Below are positions 47,022-56,137 of a stretch of DNA of 64,000 bases, in pieces (position 1 is the stretch's first letter; the number at the start of each line of letters is the position of its first letter). Position numbers and translations under genes: made by a program. This stretch comes from Nodosilinea nodulosa PCC 7104. GTDB lineage: Bacteria > Cyanobacteriota > Cyanobacteriia > Phormidesmidales > Phormidesmidaceae. Under the pieces are notes generated by a model. The model ran no database searches. It was not told the DNA's origin and saw only the letters and a program-made list of their open reading frames with translations. Where the stretch lies: NCBI RefSeq assembly GCF_000309385.1, contig NZ_JH976537.1, forward strand, positions 2,186,866-2,250,865. Direction: 5' to 3'.

Positions 47022-48023
47022 ATGACTGCCGCACCCACCCCGCTCGAAACCGACCTCATGGCCATGAAGGAGGCTGCCCAGGGCGCGATCGCCGCTGCCA
47101 CTACCCTGGACGAGCTAGAGCAGCTGCGCATTGGCTATCTAGGTAAAAAAGGTCAACTCTCCAAGGTGCTGGGCGGCATGGGCAAGCTCTCCCCTGACGA
47201 GCGCCCCCGTATTGGGGCCCTGGCCAACGACGTTAAAGAACTGATCCAAACGCAGCTAGAACAGAGTAAAACCGCTCTCGAAGCCGCTAAAATCGACGCT
47301 CAGCTGGCTACTGAAACCCTAGATGTGACCATGCCCGGCGTCTTTCAGCCCCAGGGCCGCATTCACCCCATCAACAGCATCATCGATCGCATCGTCGATA
47401 TTTTCGTGGGTTTGGGCTATACCATCGCCGACGGCCCCGAAATCGAGACCGACTACTATAACTTCGAAGCCCTCAACTTTTTGCCAGACCACCCGGCCCG
47501 CGATATGCAGGACACCCTATACCTGCCCAATGGCCATCTGATGCGCACCCACACCTCTAACACCCAGATTCGCTATATGCAGGCCAACGAGCCACCGCTG
47601 CGGGCCGTGGCCATTGGCCGCTGCTACCGCCGCGACACCGTAGATGCCACCCATGCCGCTGTCTTCCACCAGATTGAATTGATTGCGGTCGATACCGACA
47701 TTACCTTCACAGACCTGCGCGGCACCATCAAGGTATTTTTAGAAGCTCTCTACGGCGAGATCCCGGTGCGGTTTCGGCCCAGCTTCTTTCCCTTCACCGA
47801 GCCTTCAGCCGAAGTAGACGTGGAATGGCAAGGCGAGTGGCTAGAGGTGCTGGGCTGCGGCATGATCGACCCCAACGTACTGAAGTCAGTGGGCTATGAC
47901 CCCGAAATTTACAGCGGTTTTGCGGCAGGGCTGGGGGTTGAGCGCCTGGCCATGGTGCAGCATCAGATTGACGATATTCGCCGCCTCTACACCAGCGACC
48001 TGCGGTTCCTGCGACAGTTTTAG
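47022..48023 (+). CDS. pheS: Phenylalanyl-tRNA synthetase alpha subunit
   Basis: 333 residues from ATG 47022 ([20 protein letters not shown]). The N-terminal coiled coil is followed by the class II catalytic core: [72 protein letters not shown] and [20 protein letters not shown]. pheT is not adjacent, as is common in cyanobacteria. The stop TAG coincides with the left TA of a MITE at 48021. Confidence 0.96.
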   Translation: MTAAPTPLETDLMAMKEAAQGAIAAATTLDELEQLRIGYLGKKGQLSKVLGGMGKLSPDERPRIGALANDVKELIQTQLEQSKTALEAAKIDAQLATETLDVTMPGVFQPQGRIHPINSIIDRIVDIFVGLGYTIADGPEIETDYYNFEALNFLPDHPARDMQDTLYLPNGHLMRTHTSNTQIRYMQANEPPLRAVAIGRCYRRDTVDATHAAVFHQIELIAVDTDITFTDLRGTIKVFLEALYGEIPVRFRPSFFPFTEPSAEVDVEWQGEWLEVLGCGMIDPNVLKSVGYDPEIYSGFAAGLGVERLAMVQHQIDDIRRLYTSDLRFLRQF

Positions 48024-48149
48024 GGCGTGTCATCAATTCTGGCTAAAATCCTGATTCCACCAGCATTGCCACGCCCGACCAAAAAAACAGGCTAGGGGCT
48101 GTAACCGTTGATTTTTGACCCATCAGCAACTAATTGATGACAGCCCCTA
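48021..48149 (-). mobile_element. 129-bp MITE, copy 2, inserted at the pheS stop codon
   Basis: Starts TA-GGGCGTGTCATCAATT and ends AATTGATGACAGCCCC-TA. The reverse complement aligns over its whole length with 27325-27453. The left TA is part of the pheS stop codon, with the element's first G completing TAG. Right-flank sequence (TAGGGAACC) shows that the pre-insertion stop would also have been TAG. Confidence 0.85.
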
Positions 48150-48510
48150 GGGAACCTCATCTGACCTGCGGCCGATTTAGAACCCCGCTGAACCCATCGA
48201 TCACGTAAATTTACGACACCGATTGGCACCCCCACAGCGGCATCATAGAAAGTACATTGCCCCTTTGTTGGCCCTTAGATCGCACAAAATACTGGTCTAG
48301 CCTTCCTAGCAGGTTCATAGACTAAGGCTCCTAAATATGCCCATAAGGCGTAAGGTCGACAGGCGGCCTTAACGAAGATGGCGGAGTGTGGCCGATCCAG
48401 CCCTGTCGCTCGGCTCTGATCATCTGATTTGAAGTTTGTAAAATTTCGCTCTGACCGCTCTAGAAATCTGACGATGAGAAAGTTCTTGCCAAACAGAACA
48501 GCAGACCTTT

Positions 48511-48536
48511 GCTGTATACAATGGACTGTATACAGC
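48511..48536. promoter_or_regulatory. 26-bp inverted repeat, GntR-like operator candidate
   Basis: GCTGTATACA-ATGGAC-TGTATACAGC: a perfect 10-bp inverted repeat with a 6-nt spacer, and each arm is itself a TGTATACA palindrome. It lies about 80 bp before the amidohydrolase gene in a 470-bp gap (48150-48617) otherwise without a supported gene. TGTATACA-type sites are typical of GntR/FCD-family regulators. Confidence 0.55.
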
Positions 48537-48617
48537 AGCATCACGGTCTATGATGAACTGTAACGTTTTCTGGAGTTAGCGTTACCTCCCTTCACTTTAC
48601 TCCCCTATTGAGGACCC

Positions 48618-49856
48618 ATGGCTCTCTTAAAAACCCTCAGTATTAACGGCAAGCGCCTCAACCAAAGCATTGATGACCTGGCTCAGATCGGACAGCTTGA
48701 GAACGGCGGTATCCGTCGGCTGGCCTTTAGTCCAGAAGATTTGCAAGGGCGTGAGCTTGTGCGACGGTGGATGGTAGAAGCGGGCCTGAGCATTTGCATT
48801 GACACCGCTGGCAACTTGATCGGGCGACGCCCTGGCCTTACTAATGCCCCTGCGATCGCTACCGGATCCCACATCGACACCGTGCCCTGCGGCGGAAAAT
48901 TTGATGGCAATCTGGGCGTGCTGGCCGGCATCGAAGTTGCTCGTACCCTACAAGAGAACAACATCACCCTCAATCATCCCTTTGAGGTGATTGTCTTTGC
49001 CGACGAAGAAGACACCATGATTGGCAGTCGAGCCATGGCTGGCACTGCTTCCGTAGATGCGGCTGACTATCACCGCAAGGACGGTCGGCCCATGGATGTC
49101 TGCATTGATGGGGCAGGGGGCAACTGGGAGCAGCTGCCTCTCTCGGCGCGCAGCCGCGACGACATCTGTGCCTTTGTTGAACTTCACGTCGAACAGGGTG
49201 GTGTGCTAGAAACAGCCCAAAAGCAGATTGGCGTGGTGCAGGGCATTGTGGGCATGCAGCGGTACCAGATTCACATCAAGGGGCGGCCCAATCACGCAGG
49301 CACCACTCCGATGGATCATCGTCAGGATGCCCTAGTGGCAGCAGCCCAGGTGGTGCTGACCGTAAATCGGTTGGGCAAGCGCCCCCCGGGCAATCAGGTG
49401 GCTACGGTGGGGGCGCTACAGGTGTGGCCCAATGCCGACAACATTGTGCCTGGTCAGGTGCAGTGCAGTCTCGACGTGCGTGACCTCAACCAGGATGTCA
49501 TCAACGATCTGATCAACGACTTCAGGGAAGAACTCGTTCTAATTGCCCGAGAAACTGGTACCACTATTGATCTAGTTCCCCAACTCGATGTCGCTCCGAG
49601 TCCGGCAGCTGACCACATTCAAGCAATTATTGCTGAGGTCAGCGATCGCTTTGGCTTCAGCCACATGCCCATGCCCAGCCGGGCAGGCCATGACGCTCTG
49701 GAAATGGGGCGCTTTACCGACATGGGTATGATTTTTGTGCCTAGCGAGGGTGGATTCAGCCATTCAGAGGTGGAATACACTACTCCTGAGGAATGCGTCA
49801 ACGGAGCCAATGTGCTGTTAGAAACAGTATTGCGGCTCGATCGCCATTATTCCTAG
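48618..49856 (+). CDS. M20-family N-carbamoyl-amino acid hydrolase/allantoate amidohydrolase-like
   Basis: 412 residues. Zn-dependent amidohydrolase: metal ligands in GSHIDTVPCGGKFDGNLGV, the catalytic EE/ED in VIVFADEEDTMIGSRAMAG, ELHVEQGGVLE, KGRPNHAGTTPMDHRQDAL and FVPSEGGFSHSEVEYT. The family includes N-carbamoyl-L-amino acid hydrolase, beta-ureidopropionase and allantoate amidohydrolase; which one cannot be decided. It probably releases ammonia from nitrogen compounds. It has its own promoter region with the TGTATACA operator and a strong terminator after it, so it is monocistronic. Confidence 0.88.
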   Translation: MALLKTLSINGKRLNQSIDDLAQIGQLENGGIRRLAFSPEDLQGRELVRRWMVEAGLSICIDTAGNLIGRRPGLTNAPAIATGSHIDTVPCGGKFDGNLGVLAGIEVARTLQENNITLNHPFEVIVFADEEDTMIGSRAMAGTASVDAADYHRKDGRPMDVCIDGAGGNWEQLPLSARSRDDICAFVELHVEQGGVLETAQKQIGVVQGIVGMQRYQIHIKGRPNHAGTTPMDHRQDALVAAAQVVLTVNRLGKRPPGNQVATVGALQVWPNADNIVPGQVQCSLDVRDLNQDVINDLINDFREELVLIARETGTTIDLVPQLDVAPSPAADHIQAIIAEVSDRFGFSHMPMPSRAGHDALEMGRFTDMGMIFVPSEGGFSHSEVEYTTPEECVNGANVLLETVLRLDRHYS

Positions 49857-49930
49857 GCACTAACCCGGAACAATAGCGAAATCAGTCCCTAGGACCGGAA
49901 ATTTAGTTAATTTTATAAGCATCGGCCTGG

Positions 49931-49962
49931 CCCAAAACCTTGAGGTTTTGGGCATTTTTATA
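49931..49962 (+). terminator. Rho-independent terminator after the amidohydrolase gene
   Basis: CCCAAAACC-TTGA-GGTTTTGGG followed by CATTTTTAT: 9-bp perfect stem, 4-nt loop and a T-rich tail, about 75 bp after the stop. Confidence 0.85.
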
Positions 49963-50083
49963 CCGCTAGATCCCCAGTATCCGCTTCGAACGCCGTACCT
50001 GTAGGGATATCCTCATCTGGGAATTGTCAGATTGTTGACGCTATAGTTTAGCTAGTTCTCCTTCACATATCGCAAGCATTCCT

Positions 50084-50749
50084 ATGGTTTTCTTTGGTCT
50101 AGGCAAAGGCAAAAAGTCTGAAATGCCCGCTGCCAGCGAGGCGCTTCCGGGCCGGTCCGCAACTATGCCCGTGCCCGACAAACACTACGTCAACGGCAAT
50201 CCTTTGACTCCCCCATTTCCCGCTGGGATGGAACTGGCCCTGTTCGGTATGGGCTGCTTTTGGGGGGCTGAGCGTAAATTTTGGCAGCTAGAGGGTGTGT
50301 ATTCTACCTCCGTGGGCTACGCTGCGGGCCATACTCCCAACCCCACCTACCAGGAGGTATGCTCTGGCTTGACGGGTCATAACGAAGTGGTGCGAGTTGT
50401 GTTTGATCCGTCAGCGGTTTCCTATGAGCAAATCCTCAAAACCTTTTGGGAGAACCACAACCCTACCCAGGGCATGCGCCAGGGAAATGATGTGGGTACG
50501 CAGTATCGTTCAGGCATCTACGTATACTCTGAATCCCAACGACAGCTTGCGGAAGAATCTCGTCGGGCTTACCAAGAGGCCCTTAACCTTGCTGGTTACG
50601 GTGATATCACGACTGAAATTCTGGAGGCCCCAGAATTTTATTATGCTGAAGCCTATCATCAGCAATACCTGGCTAAAAACCCAGGTGGCTACTGTGGCTT
50701 AGGGGGTACTAACGTGACCTGCCCCTTGGGTTTGGCGGTAGAGCAATAG
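50084..50749 (+). CDS. msrA: Peptide methionine-S-sulfoxide reductase A
   Basis: 221 residues. Repairs methionine S-sulfoxide in proteins. [18 protein letters not shown] holds the catalytic Cys; [41 protein letters not shown] and the C-terminal [11 protein letters not shown] with the resolving Cys are normal. The first ~45 residues are a variable extension common in cyanobacterial MsrA. ATG 50084. Convergent with a glycosyltransferase gene across a duplicated hairpin. Confidence 0.95.
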   Translation: MVFFGLGKGKKSEMPAASEALPGRSATMPVPDKHYVNGNPLTPPFPAGMELALFGMGCFWGAERKFWQLEGVYSTSVGYAAGHTPNPTYQEVCSGLTGHNEVVRVVFDPSAVSYEQILKTFWENHNPTQGMRQGNDVGTQYRSGIYVYSESQRQLAEESRRAYQEALNLAGYGDITTEILEAPEFYYAEAYHQQYLAKNPGGYCGLGGTNVTCPLGLAVEQ

Positions 50750-50750
50750 C

Positions 50751-50809
50751 CCCATCCCTGGACCTCTATTTTCATAGAGGTCCAGGTTTCATAGAGGTCC
50801 AGGGATGGG
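50751..50809. terminator. Bidirectional hairpin with a duplicated right arm
   Basis: 50751-50769 (CCCATCCCTGGACCTCTAT) is perfectly complementary to 50791-50809 (19 bp). Between them, 50774-50786 is a second copy of ATAGAGGTCCAGG, so the left arm can pair with either. It begins 1 nt after the msrA stop and ends 12 bp before the end of the opposing glycosyltransferase gene. There is no T-tract, so function is inferred from position. Confidence 0.65.
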
Positions 50810-50821
50810 ACTGGGCGTGAG

Positions 50822-51955
50822 CTATAGCGAGTAATGTTGGATTTGGTTCGACAGGCTACTTGGCTGCTGGCAAACAGATTCAAAAAACTCTCGATATTCT
50901 TTAGCTAGAGAAGCCCAGGAAAAGCGGCGTATGGCTAAGTCGCGGCGACTTTGAACGTAATGGCTATCGCCCTTCGAATGAAGGGCTAGCTTTAAGCCTT
51001 CAGCCACACTATCTTCCTGGGATGTATCCACCAAAATAGCTTCATTTTCTAGAGTCCAGCGCGTTACTGGCCGATCGTGGGTTACGATTGGCAGCCCTGT
51101 TGCAAGTGCTTCGATGTAAACATTGGCTGAGGGTTCATCCTGACTCATGTGCAGAAATACATTGGCACAGCGATAAAGATCGGGCATTGCCTCACGAGGC
51201 AGTTTTAGTAGGTGAAAACGATCGCCCAACAGTTTCTCGCCTAACGCTTTTACCTCAACGCGCAGTTCACCATCTCCCGCTATGGCTAAATGTAAACCGT
51301 CCACCTTAGCTGCGGAGCGAATGCCCTCGAGTACACGCTTGCTGGGAATTAACGCACTAACCATCACTGCCAAGGGAGCCTGGGCAGGAATACCAAGTTT
51401 GGCACGATTGCCCAATCCAGGACTAAATAGGTTTGGATCTACACCGTTGGGAATAAGCACCGATGGGTAGTTAGCCTTATTGCGCTCGAAGTACTCGGGG
51501 TTAGTACATACTAAGCCATCACAGCCAAAGTATTTATATTCCGCGTTGTCAGCGATACACATCCAGTCGCCGTTTTGGGTGACAAAAATGTGTTTTGGCC
51601 CCAGCTTATTGCGTTTAGCCCGTAAGAGCCAATTCGTGTAGGGATAGCTGCAAGTAACAGTTACATCGTAGTTATTAGGGTTATAGGCTCCCAGCAGGCC
51701 AGGAACAAATGTTAGCTCTTCATAAACATAGTGCCCGCGCAGGAAAGGGAAAGCGGGCCATCGCTCAAAGGTTTCGCGGGCGATGCAGGGAACATGGTGA
51801 AATTGGTAAGGATCATCAGCCCTAGGATGCCCTGATCCTATTAGCGTAACTTGACAGTCAGGCAAGGCAGCAAGTTGAATGGCCAATTGCTCAAAAGCTA
51901 CCTCTGCCCCGCGAATAACGCGATGTAACCCTGGTAACGCGATCAAAATGCGCAT
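50822..51955 (-). CDS. Glycosyltransferase family 4
   Basis: 377 residues, GT-B fold. The N-terminal Rossmann half (MRILIALPGLHRVIRGAEVA) is the acceptor domain; the C-terminal half has LIPNGVDPNLFSPGLGNRAK, VMVSALIPSKRVLEGIRSA and DEPSANVYIEALATGLPIV with the nucleotide-sugar Glu. Adds a sugar to a lipid or glycan acceptor; specificity unknown. ATG 51955. Next glycosyltransferase is at 52925 on the other strand, so the two may serve one pathway (inference). Confidence 0.9.
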   Translation of the reverse strand: MRILIALPGLHRVIRGAEVAFEQLAIQLAALPDCQVTLIGSGHPRADDPYQFHHVPCIARETFERWPAFPFLRGHYVYEELTFVPGLLGAYNPNNYDVTVTCSYPYTNWLLRAKRNKLGPKHIFVTQNGDWMCIADNAEYKYFGCDGLVCTNPEYFERNKANYPSVLIPNGVDPNLFSPGLGNRAKLGIPAQAPLAVMVSALIPSKRVLEGIRSAAKVDGLHLAIAGDGELRVEVKALGEKLLGDRFHLLKLPREAMPDLYRCANVFLHMSQDEPSANVYIEALATGLPIVTHDRPVTRWTLENEAILVDTSQEDSVAEGLKLALHSKGDSHYVQSRRDLAIRRFSWASLAKEYREFFESVCQQPSSLSNQIQHYSL

Positions 51956-52924
51956 AATTTACTAATAAAGCTCAGCCTGAGCCATGGAATAAGGACAGCA
52001 CTAACAATAGGGAAAAAGGCGACTCCTGGTATAACCACACAGATTAGCCATGACCACTTCCGCCTAGTTAAATAAATCTTTATACATTAATCACGCCTTT
52101 TTGATGAAAAAACACTGAAATTCTAGAAAGATAAGCGATCTCTTATTGATATGATTACAGCCATAGGAATGTACAACTTGTAACATATTTCTGTAGAGAA
52201 GCCCAGAAAAAATACATTCATCATAAAAGTTCTTTACACCTTAAGAGAAGCTTGAAGAATAAACGTTGGCCAAGGTATTTTTGGAGTCTCTGGGGTATCA
52301 ATATTAGCCTGTTCTCTTGCCCTGCCTGCTGCAACCTTTACCTGACCGATGAATAAGCGCTTTAGGATAAACAACGTTGTTATATGGTGGCTAGAAGCTG
52401 ACTTGCTTAGCAAGTAAACTTAAAGCAAGAGTAAAGTTACTGAAAATTAGTGATGAAATTAACTTTAAATCCCTTTGACGACTACTAAGCATCGGGAATT
52501 CGCCATCTCGCTAGCTGGCGAAACTCCTAAAACCCTTGTTTTACAGGAGAATGGGTAGCATCAGGGCAATCCATCGAAAGCGTCTCTGATGTTGGATTCT
52601 GCTCCGCTTAACACCACCTTCCATGGTAACTTTTGTCAGTCAATTGGGTTTGTCGTTGTGAAGCGTGGATTTTGGATAGTGAAGACTTCAGCCCACCGAT
52701 TAGGGGAGCTTAACTTCGGAAACACTTGCTGGATCAAGGTTCCGGGCTTGGTGGGCTACGGTTTTGGAACGATTACCACAGCGGTGGTTTAAGGTTGCTT
52801 TGTGCCCTAGCTAGCTACACTTGTTCAATAAAGGCTTGGTAAAATTGTGCTTAGGTTAGTGTAACTGCTCAGTGCTCAGGCAGTAGCTTGTGGAAGTGCC
52901 TTAAGACCTTTAAGAAGTAGTGTG
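51956..52924. other. Long AT-rich intergenic stretch, no supported gene
   Basis: About 970 bp between the divergent glycosyltransferase genes. A 67-codon frame at 52589-52792 has no similarity that I recognise. TTCGCCA/TGGCGAA (52508-52531) is a small hairpin. The AT-rich composition resembles the polysaccharide region, so a decayed element is possible but not shown. Confidence 0.4.
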
Positions 52925-53944
52925 ATGAGTCAGGTAGGGATTGTCACTATCGGTCGTAATGAAGGAGAGCGTCTGATTCGCTGTCTCCAGTCTTTGCAAA
53001 CCCATGGCCCCGCTGGGAGTCCCATTGTATACGTCGATTCTGGTTCTATCGACAGTAGCGTAGTACAGGCGCAGGAAATGGGCGTTCACGTGGTTGAGCT
53101 TGATATGTCTGTGCCGTTTACGATGGCGCGTGGACGCAATGCGGGGTTTCAGTATCTAACTGAACGCTTTCCTGAACTCACCTATGTGCAATTTATTGAT
53201 GGGGACTGCGAACTCCTGCCTGACTGGATGGATAAAGCGATCGCAGCTTTAGAGCAATCAGCAGATCTTGCTATTGCCTGCGGACGGCGACGAGAGCGCT
53301 GCCCCGAAGCGTCTCCTTACAATCGTCTGGCTGATATGGAGTGGAACACGCCAGTGGGTGAGGCCAAAGCCTGTGGAGGCGACATGCTAGCCCGCATTGA
53401 GGCTATCAAAGCGGTAGGTGGTTACAACCCTAAAATGATTTGCGGCGAAGAGCCGGAGATGTGTATTCGCCTGCGCCAGAGAGGGTGGAAGATAGAGCGC
53501 ATTGATGCTGATATGACGCTGCACGATGCGGCGATGACTCGCTTTGGTCAATGGTGGAAGCGCTCAATTCGTGGTGGATGGGCGGTTGCGGAGGGAAAAG
53601 CCATGTACGGCGAACCACCGGAGTCATACATGGTTAAGGAAAACAAAAGTGGTTGGCTTTGGGGGATGGTTATTCCTGCCTTGGCTTTGGCTTTGGGTTG
53701 GCCCACCTGCGGGCTCAGCCTGCTGCTTTTGCTGGGCTACCCAATTTTGGCGTGGCGCATTTATAAGTATCGTCAGGGGCAGGGAGACTTACCTGGACAT
53801 GCCTGGCTCTACGCTTTCTTCTGCACTATTTCAAAACTGCCCCAAGCACTTGGGCAAGGCCGATATTGGCTCAATCGCTGGCGCAATACACCTGCAACGC
53901 TAATTGAGTACAAGCCAGTTCCGATAGCGAATCCAGAATCATAG
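52925..53944 (+). CDS. Glycosyltransferase family 2
   Basis: 339 residues. GT-A fold: VGIVTIGRNEGERLIRCLQS, IVYVDSGSIDSSVVQAQEMG, and QFIDGDCELLPDWM, whose DGD is the metal-binding DxD. KACGGDMLARIEAIKAVGGY and EEPEMCIRLRQRGWKIERI are the acceptor-side blocks. Two C-terminal hydrophobic segments (WGMVIPALALALGWPTCG and LLLLLGYPILAWRIY) anchor it. ATG 52925 is preferred to GTG 52922. Lipid or polysaccharide acceptor unknown. Confidence 0.9.
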   Translation: MSQVGIVTIGRNEGERLIRCLQSLQTHGPAGSPIVYVDSGSIDSSVVQAQEMGVHVVELDMSVPFTMARGRNAGFQYLTERFPELTYVQFIDGDCELLPDWMDKAIAALEQSADLAIACGRRRERCPEASPYNRLADMEWNTPVGEAKACGGDMLARIEAIKAVGGYNPKMICGEEPEMCIRLRQRGWKIERIDADMTLHDAAMTRFGQWWKRSIRGGWAVAEGKAMYGEPPESYMVKENKSGWLWGMVIPALALALGWPTCGLSLLLLLGYPILAWRIYKYRQGQGDLPGHAWLYAFFCTISKLPQALGQGRYWLNRWRNTPATLIEYKPVPIANPES

Positions 53945-54036
53945 GGTCGTCTGTAACCCCAATTCTGCCTGTGCGAATAAAGCGTTTATAAAGCACCAAC
54001 AATTGCTCAATTGGGTTTAAGCGATTATCTCACCCC

Positions 54037-54510
54037 TTAGCCAGACTTTGCCTGGCTGTCTTCGATCGATCTCAGCACAGGCGTCGATTGCCAGCGCAAA
54101 ATCTCTCCCGATTTTGCCAAGCTGGGTTCTAGAAGCAGCCACGATTGTTTTGTATCGCCGCGCTGGAGGTAGAGGTCAAACTCCCTGGTTTGGCGGCGTT
54201 GGGCGCTGGTTAGCTGGCCTCCCTTCAGGTGATAGCTACCGGTGACCTCCACCGCTGGCTGACCAGCCAGAGTAGTCCAATGGTGATCGGTGATGCGAAT
54301 ACGGCCCACCTGGGCTAGATCGGCAGGGGGAATAGCTGGGGCGAGTTGCCGATAGAGAACGGCCTGGGTTTGGGAGAGTTTCTGGGCGATCGCGGCTTCG
54401 ACCACGGTCCTTGGTGGCCTGGGGTTAATCAGGCCGCAGCCCAACAGCGATAGACACATCAGTGCGATCGCCATGATTTGCATCACCGTCTTTGATGCCA
54501 GCTTTTTCAT
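54037..54510 (-). CDS. Lipoprotein of unknown function
   Basis: 157 residues. Signal peptide with a lipobox (IMAIALMCLSLLGCGLI; Cys about 26). The mature part (RPPRTVVEAAIAQKLSQTQA, then AQVGRIRITDHHWTTLAGQP, EVTGSYHLKGGQLTSAQRRQ, FDLYLQRGDTKQSWLLLEP) is a compact beta-rich domain like those of other cyanobacterial lipoproteins, but I know no name. Probably outer-membrane or periplasmic. Confidence 0.72.
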   Translation of the reverse strand: MKKLASKTVMQIMAIALMCLSLLGCGLINPRPPRTVVEAAIAQKLSQTQAVLYRQLAPAIPPADLAQVGRIRITDHHWTTLAGQPAVEVTGSYHLKGGQLTSAQRRQTREFDLYLQRGDTKQSWLLLEPSLAKSGEILRWQSTPVLRSIEDSQAKSG

Positions 54511-54699
54511 CGAGCGTTTCCTGCTAAAGCCGCTATTTCCAGGCTACTGCCTTCGGGGACGCCGATAGCAATAACCTTCGAGAAGGAACCTGGTACTCGA
54601 TATCTGAAATACACCTACCGTTCTGCCTTCCCAGTTCTCCCCTGCCCCTAGCTTATGGAAATAGTGCCTATACTTCTGTCATTGAGTCCTCATTGATTG

Positions 54700-54984
54700 C
54701 TAGGGACGCCTGACAAAAGCCCGATTGAGCAAGGCCAGAATGAACGTAAACAGAGTAGCCCCGATAATAGACCAGATAATTGGAAAGGACTGCCCTCCAA
54801 TTTGAAGGGCAAACAGCTCGGGCAGGCCCAGGTTGCGGGCAATTAGTACACCCAGGTAAGACCCAACAAAACCCACCACAATTGAAGTTAAGCATCCTCC
54901 GGCGGAGTAGCCCGCTAGGGATTGGCCAATGCCCCCGCAGATGGCGGCGACAATGAGTAAAACCAGTAGCTCAATCAGTCCCAT
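54700..54984 (-). CDS. GlsB/YeaQ/YmgE family membrane protein
   Basis: 94 residues, three short hydrophobic Gly-rich helices: LIELLVLLIVAAICGGIGQSL, GCLTSIVVGFVGSYLGVLIA and IWSIIGATLFTFILALLNRA. This is the transglycosylase-associated/GlsB stress-response membrane family; biochemical role not established. ATG 54984. Isolated gene. Confidence 0.88.
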   Translation of the reverse strand: MGLIELLVLLIVAAICGGIGQSLAGYSAGGCLTSIVVGFVGSYLGVLIARNLGLPELFALQIGGQSFPIIWSIIGATLFTFILALLNRAFVRRP

Positions 54985-55085
54985 GCGCCAGTGCCCCAGA
55001 ACTTAATCGCAAAGAGCTTAGCTCCGGGCGGGGGCGATCGCATCTAGCTGGAGATATAGCTGCTAGCCAAAGAGCCTTTTTGGAA

Positions 55086-56129
55086 TTATTGCTTGAGGGT
55101 GCGGGGATCGAGGGCATCGCGCAGGCCATCGCCCAGCAGGTTAAAGGCCAGGGACGTAACTACAATTAAAATGGCGGGCGGCCATACCAGCCAGGGCTGG
55201 AGCACCAGGATAGACGCATTGGTCGCCAGGGTAAGCATGTTGCCCCAGGAGGCGTCCGGCTGCTGAATGCCCAGCCCGATAAAGCTCAGCACCGCCTCTG
55301 CCAAAATAAAGCCTGGAATCGCCAGAGTTGCCGCAATAATTCCATAGGTGGCGGTCTGAGGCAGAATATGGCGGGTGATGATGTACAGGGGCCGCCCCCC
55401 CATTACCCGGCTGGCCTGTACAAACTCCTGCTCTTTAATCGACAGCACCTGGCCGCGAATGACCCGTGCCAGCCCAGCCCAGCCGATTAGCGACGTAATG
55501 AGGACAATCAGCAAAAACCGGTGGGTACTGGAGATGCCCGTCGGCAGCACCGCCCCTAGGGCCACCAGCAGATAAATGCTGGGAATTGTCATCAGCACTT
55601 CCACAAGGCGCATCAGCACGGCATCCACCGCACCGCCAAAGTACCCCGCTAAGCCCCCCACCAGCATGCCCAGGGGGAAGGAGATAGCGATGCCAATCAG
55701 CCCTACGCTGAGGCTGACCCGGCTGCCGTGGACGAGGCGACTGAACTGGTCGCGGGCCTGCTCATCGGTGCCGAGCAAGTTTAGCTTGCCGGGGCCAACG
55801 GTGTCGAACAGGGTGAGCCGCCCCTCGTCGTTGTGGTGGAAGATGCGAATGGCGGAGGGCTGGCTGCGGTCGACGATAATTTCGCGATCGCCCGTATCTA
55901 TATCTACCGGCCCCTGGGTGGTGGGGTAGACGTGGGGAAAAAACCTGCCTGTCTCGGCGTCGCGCCAGTATACCTGGGTGGGCGGCAGCAGCGAGCCATT
56001 GGGCTGCGTCGCATAGGGGCTGTAGGGGGCAAAAAAGCCGGCCCCCAGAGCCACGGCATAGAGGCCGATCAGCAAGATTGCGCCCAACTGGGCCAGGCGA
56101 TTGGTTTTAAGCTTGCGCCACCAGGTCAT
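55086..56129 (-). CDS. ABC transporter permease, DppC/OppC type
   Basis: 347 residues. N-terminal OppC-N helix (LAQLGAILLIGLYAVALGAGF), a periplasmic insert of about 100 residues (YWRDAETGRFFPHVYPTTQG...), and five further helices with the EAA loop (EQEFVQASRVMGGRPLYIIT) and GLGIQQPDASWGNML. Part of a peptide or nickel importer. Its partners (DppB, DppD/F, binding protein) are not adjacent, so the system is dispersed or this is an orphan. The gap to the HD-domain gene upstream is 8 bp, so it is co-transcribed with it. Confidence 0.9.
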   Translation of the reverse strand: MTWWRKLKTNRLAQLGAILLIGLYAVALGAGFFAPYSPYATQPNGSLLPPTQVYWRDAETGRFFPHVYPTTQGPVDIDTGDREIIVDRSQPSAIRIFHHNDEGRLTLFDTVGPGKLNLLGTDEQARDQFSRLVHGSRVSLSVGLIGIAISFPLGMLVGGLAGYFGGAVDAVLMRLVEVLMTIPSIYLLVALGAVLPTGISSTHRFLLIVLITSLIGWAGLARVIRGQVLSIKEQEFVQASRVMGGRPLYIITRHILPQTATYGIIAATLAIPGFILAEAVLSFIGLGIQQPDASWGNMLTLATNASILVLQPWLVWPPAILIVVTSLAFNLLGDGLRDALDPRTLKQ

Positions 56130-56137
56130 AGACAGGT

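Noticed and set aside
48275..48544. 89-codon minus-strand frame in the amidohydrolase upstream region
   Set aside because: No recognisable product; it covers the operator-like repeat and promoter region.
52589..52792. 67-codon frame between the two glycosyltransferase genes
   Set aside because: No ribosome-binding site, no domain and atypical composition; not enough to call a gene.
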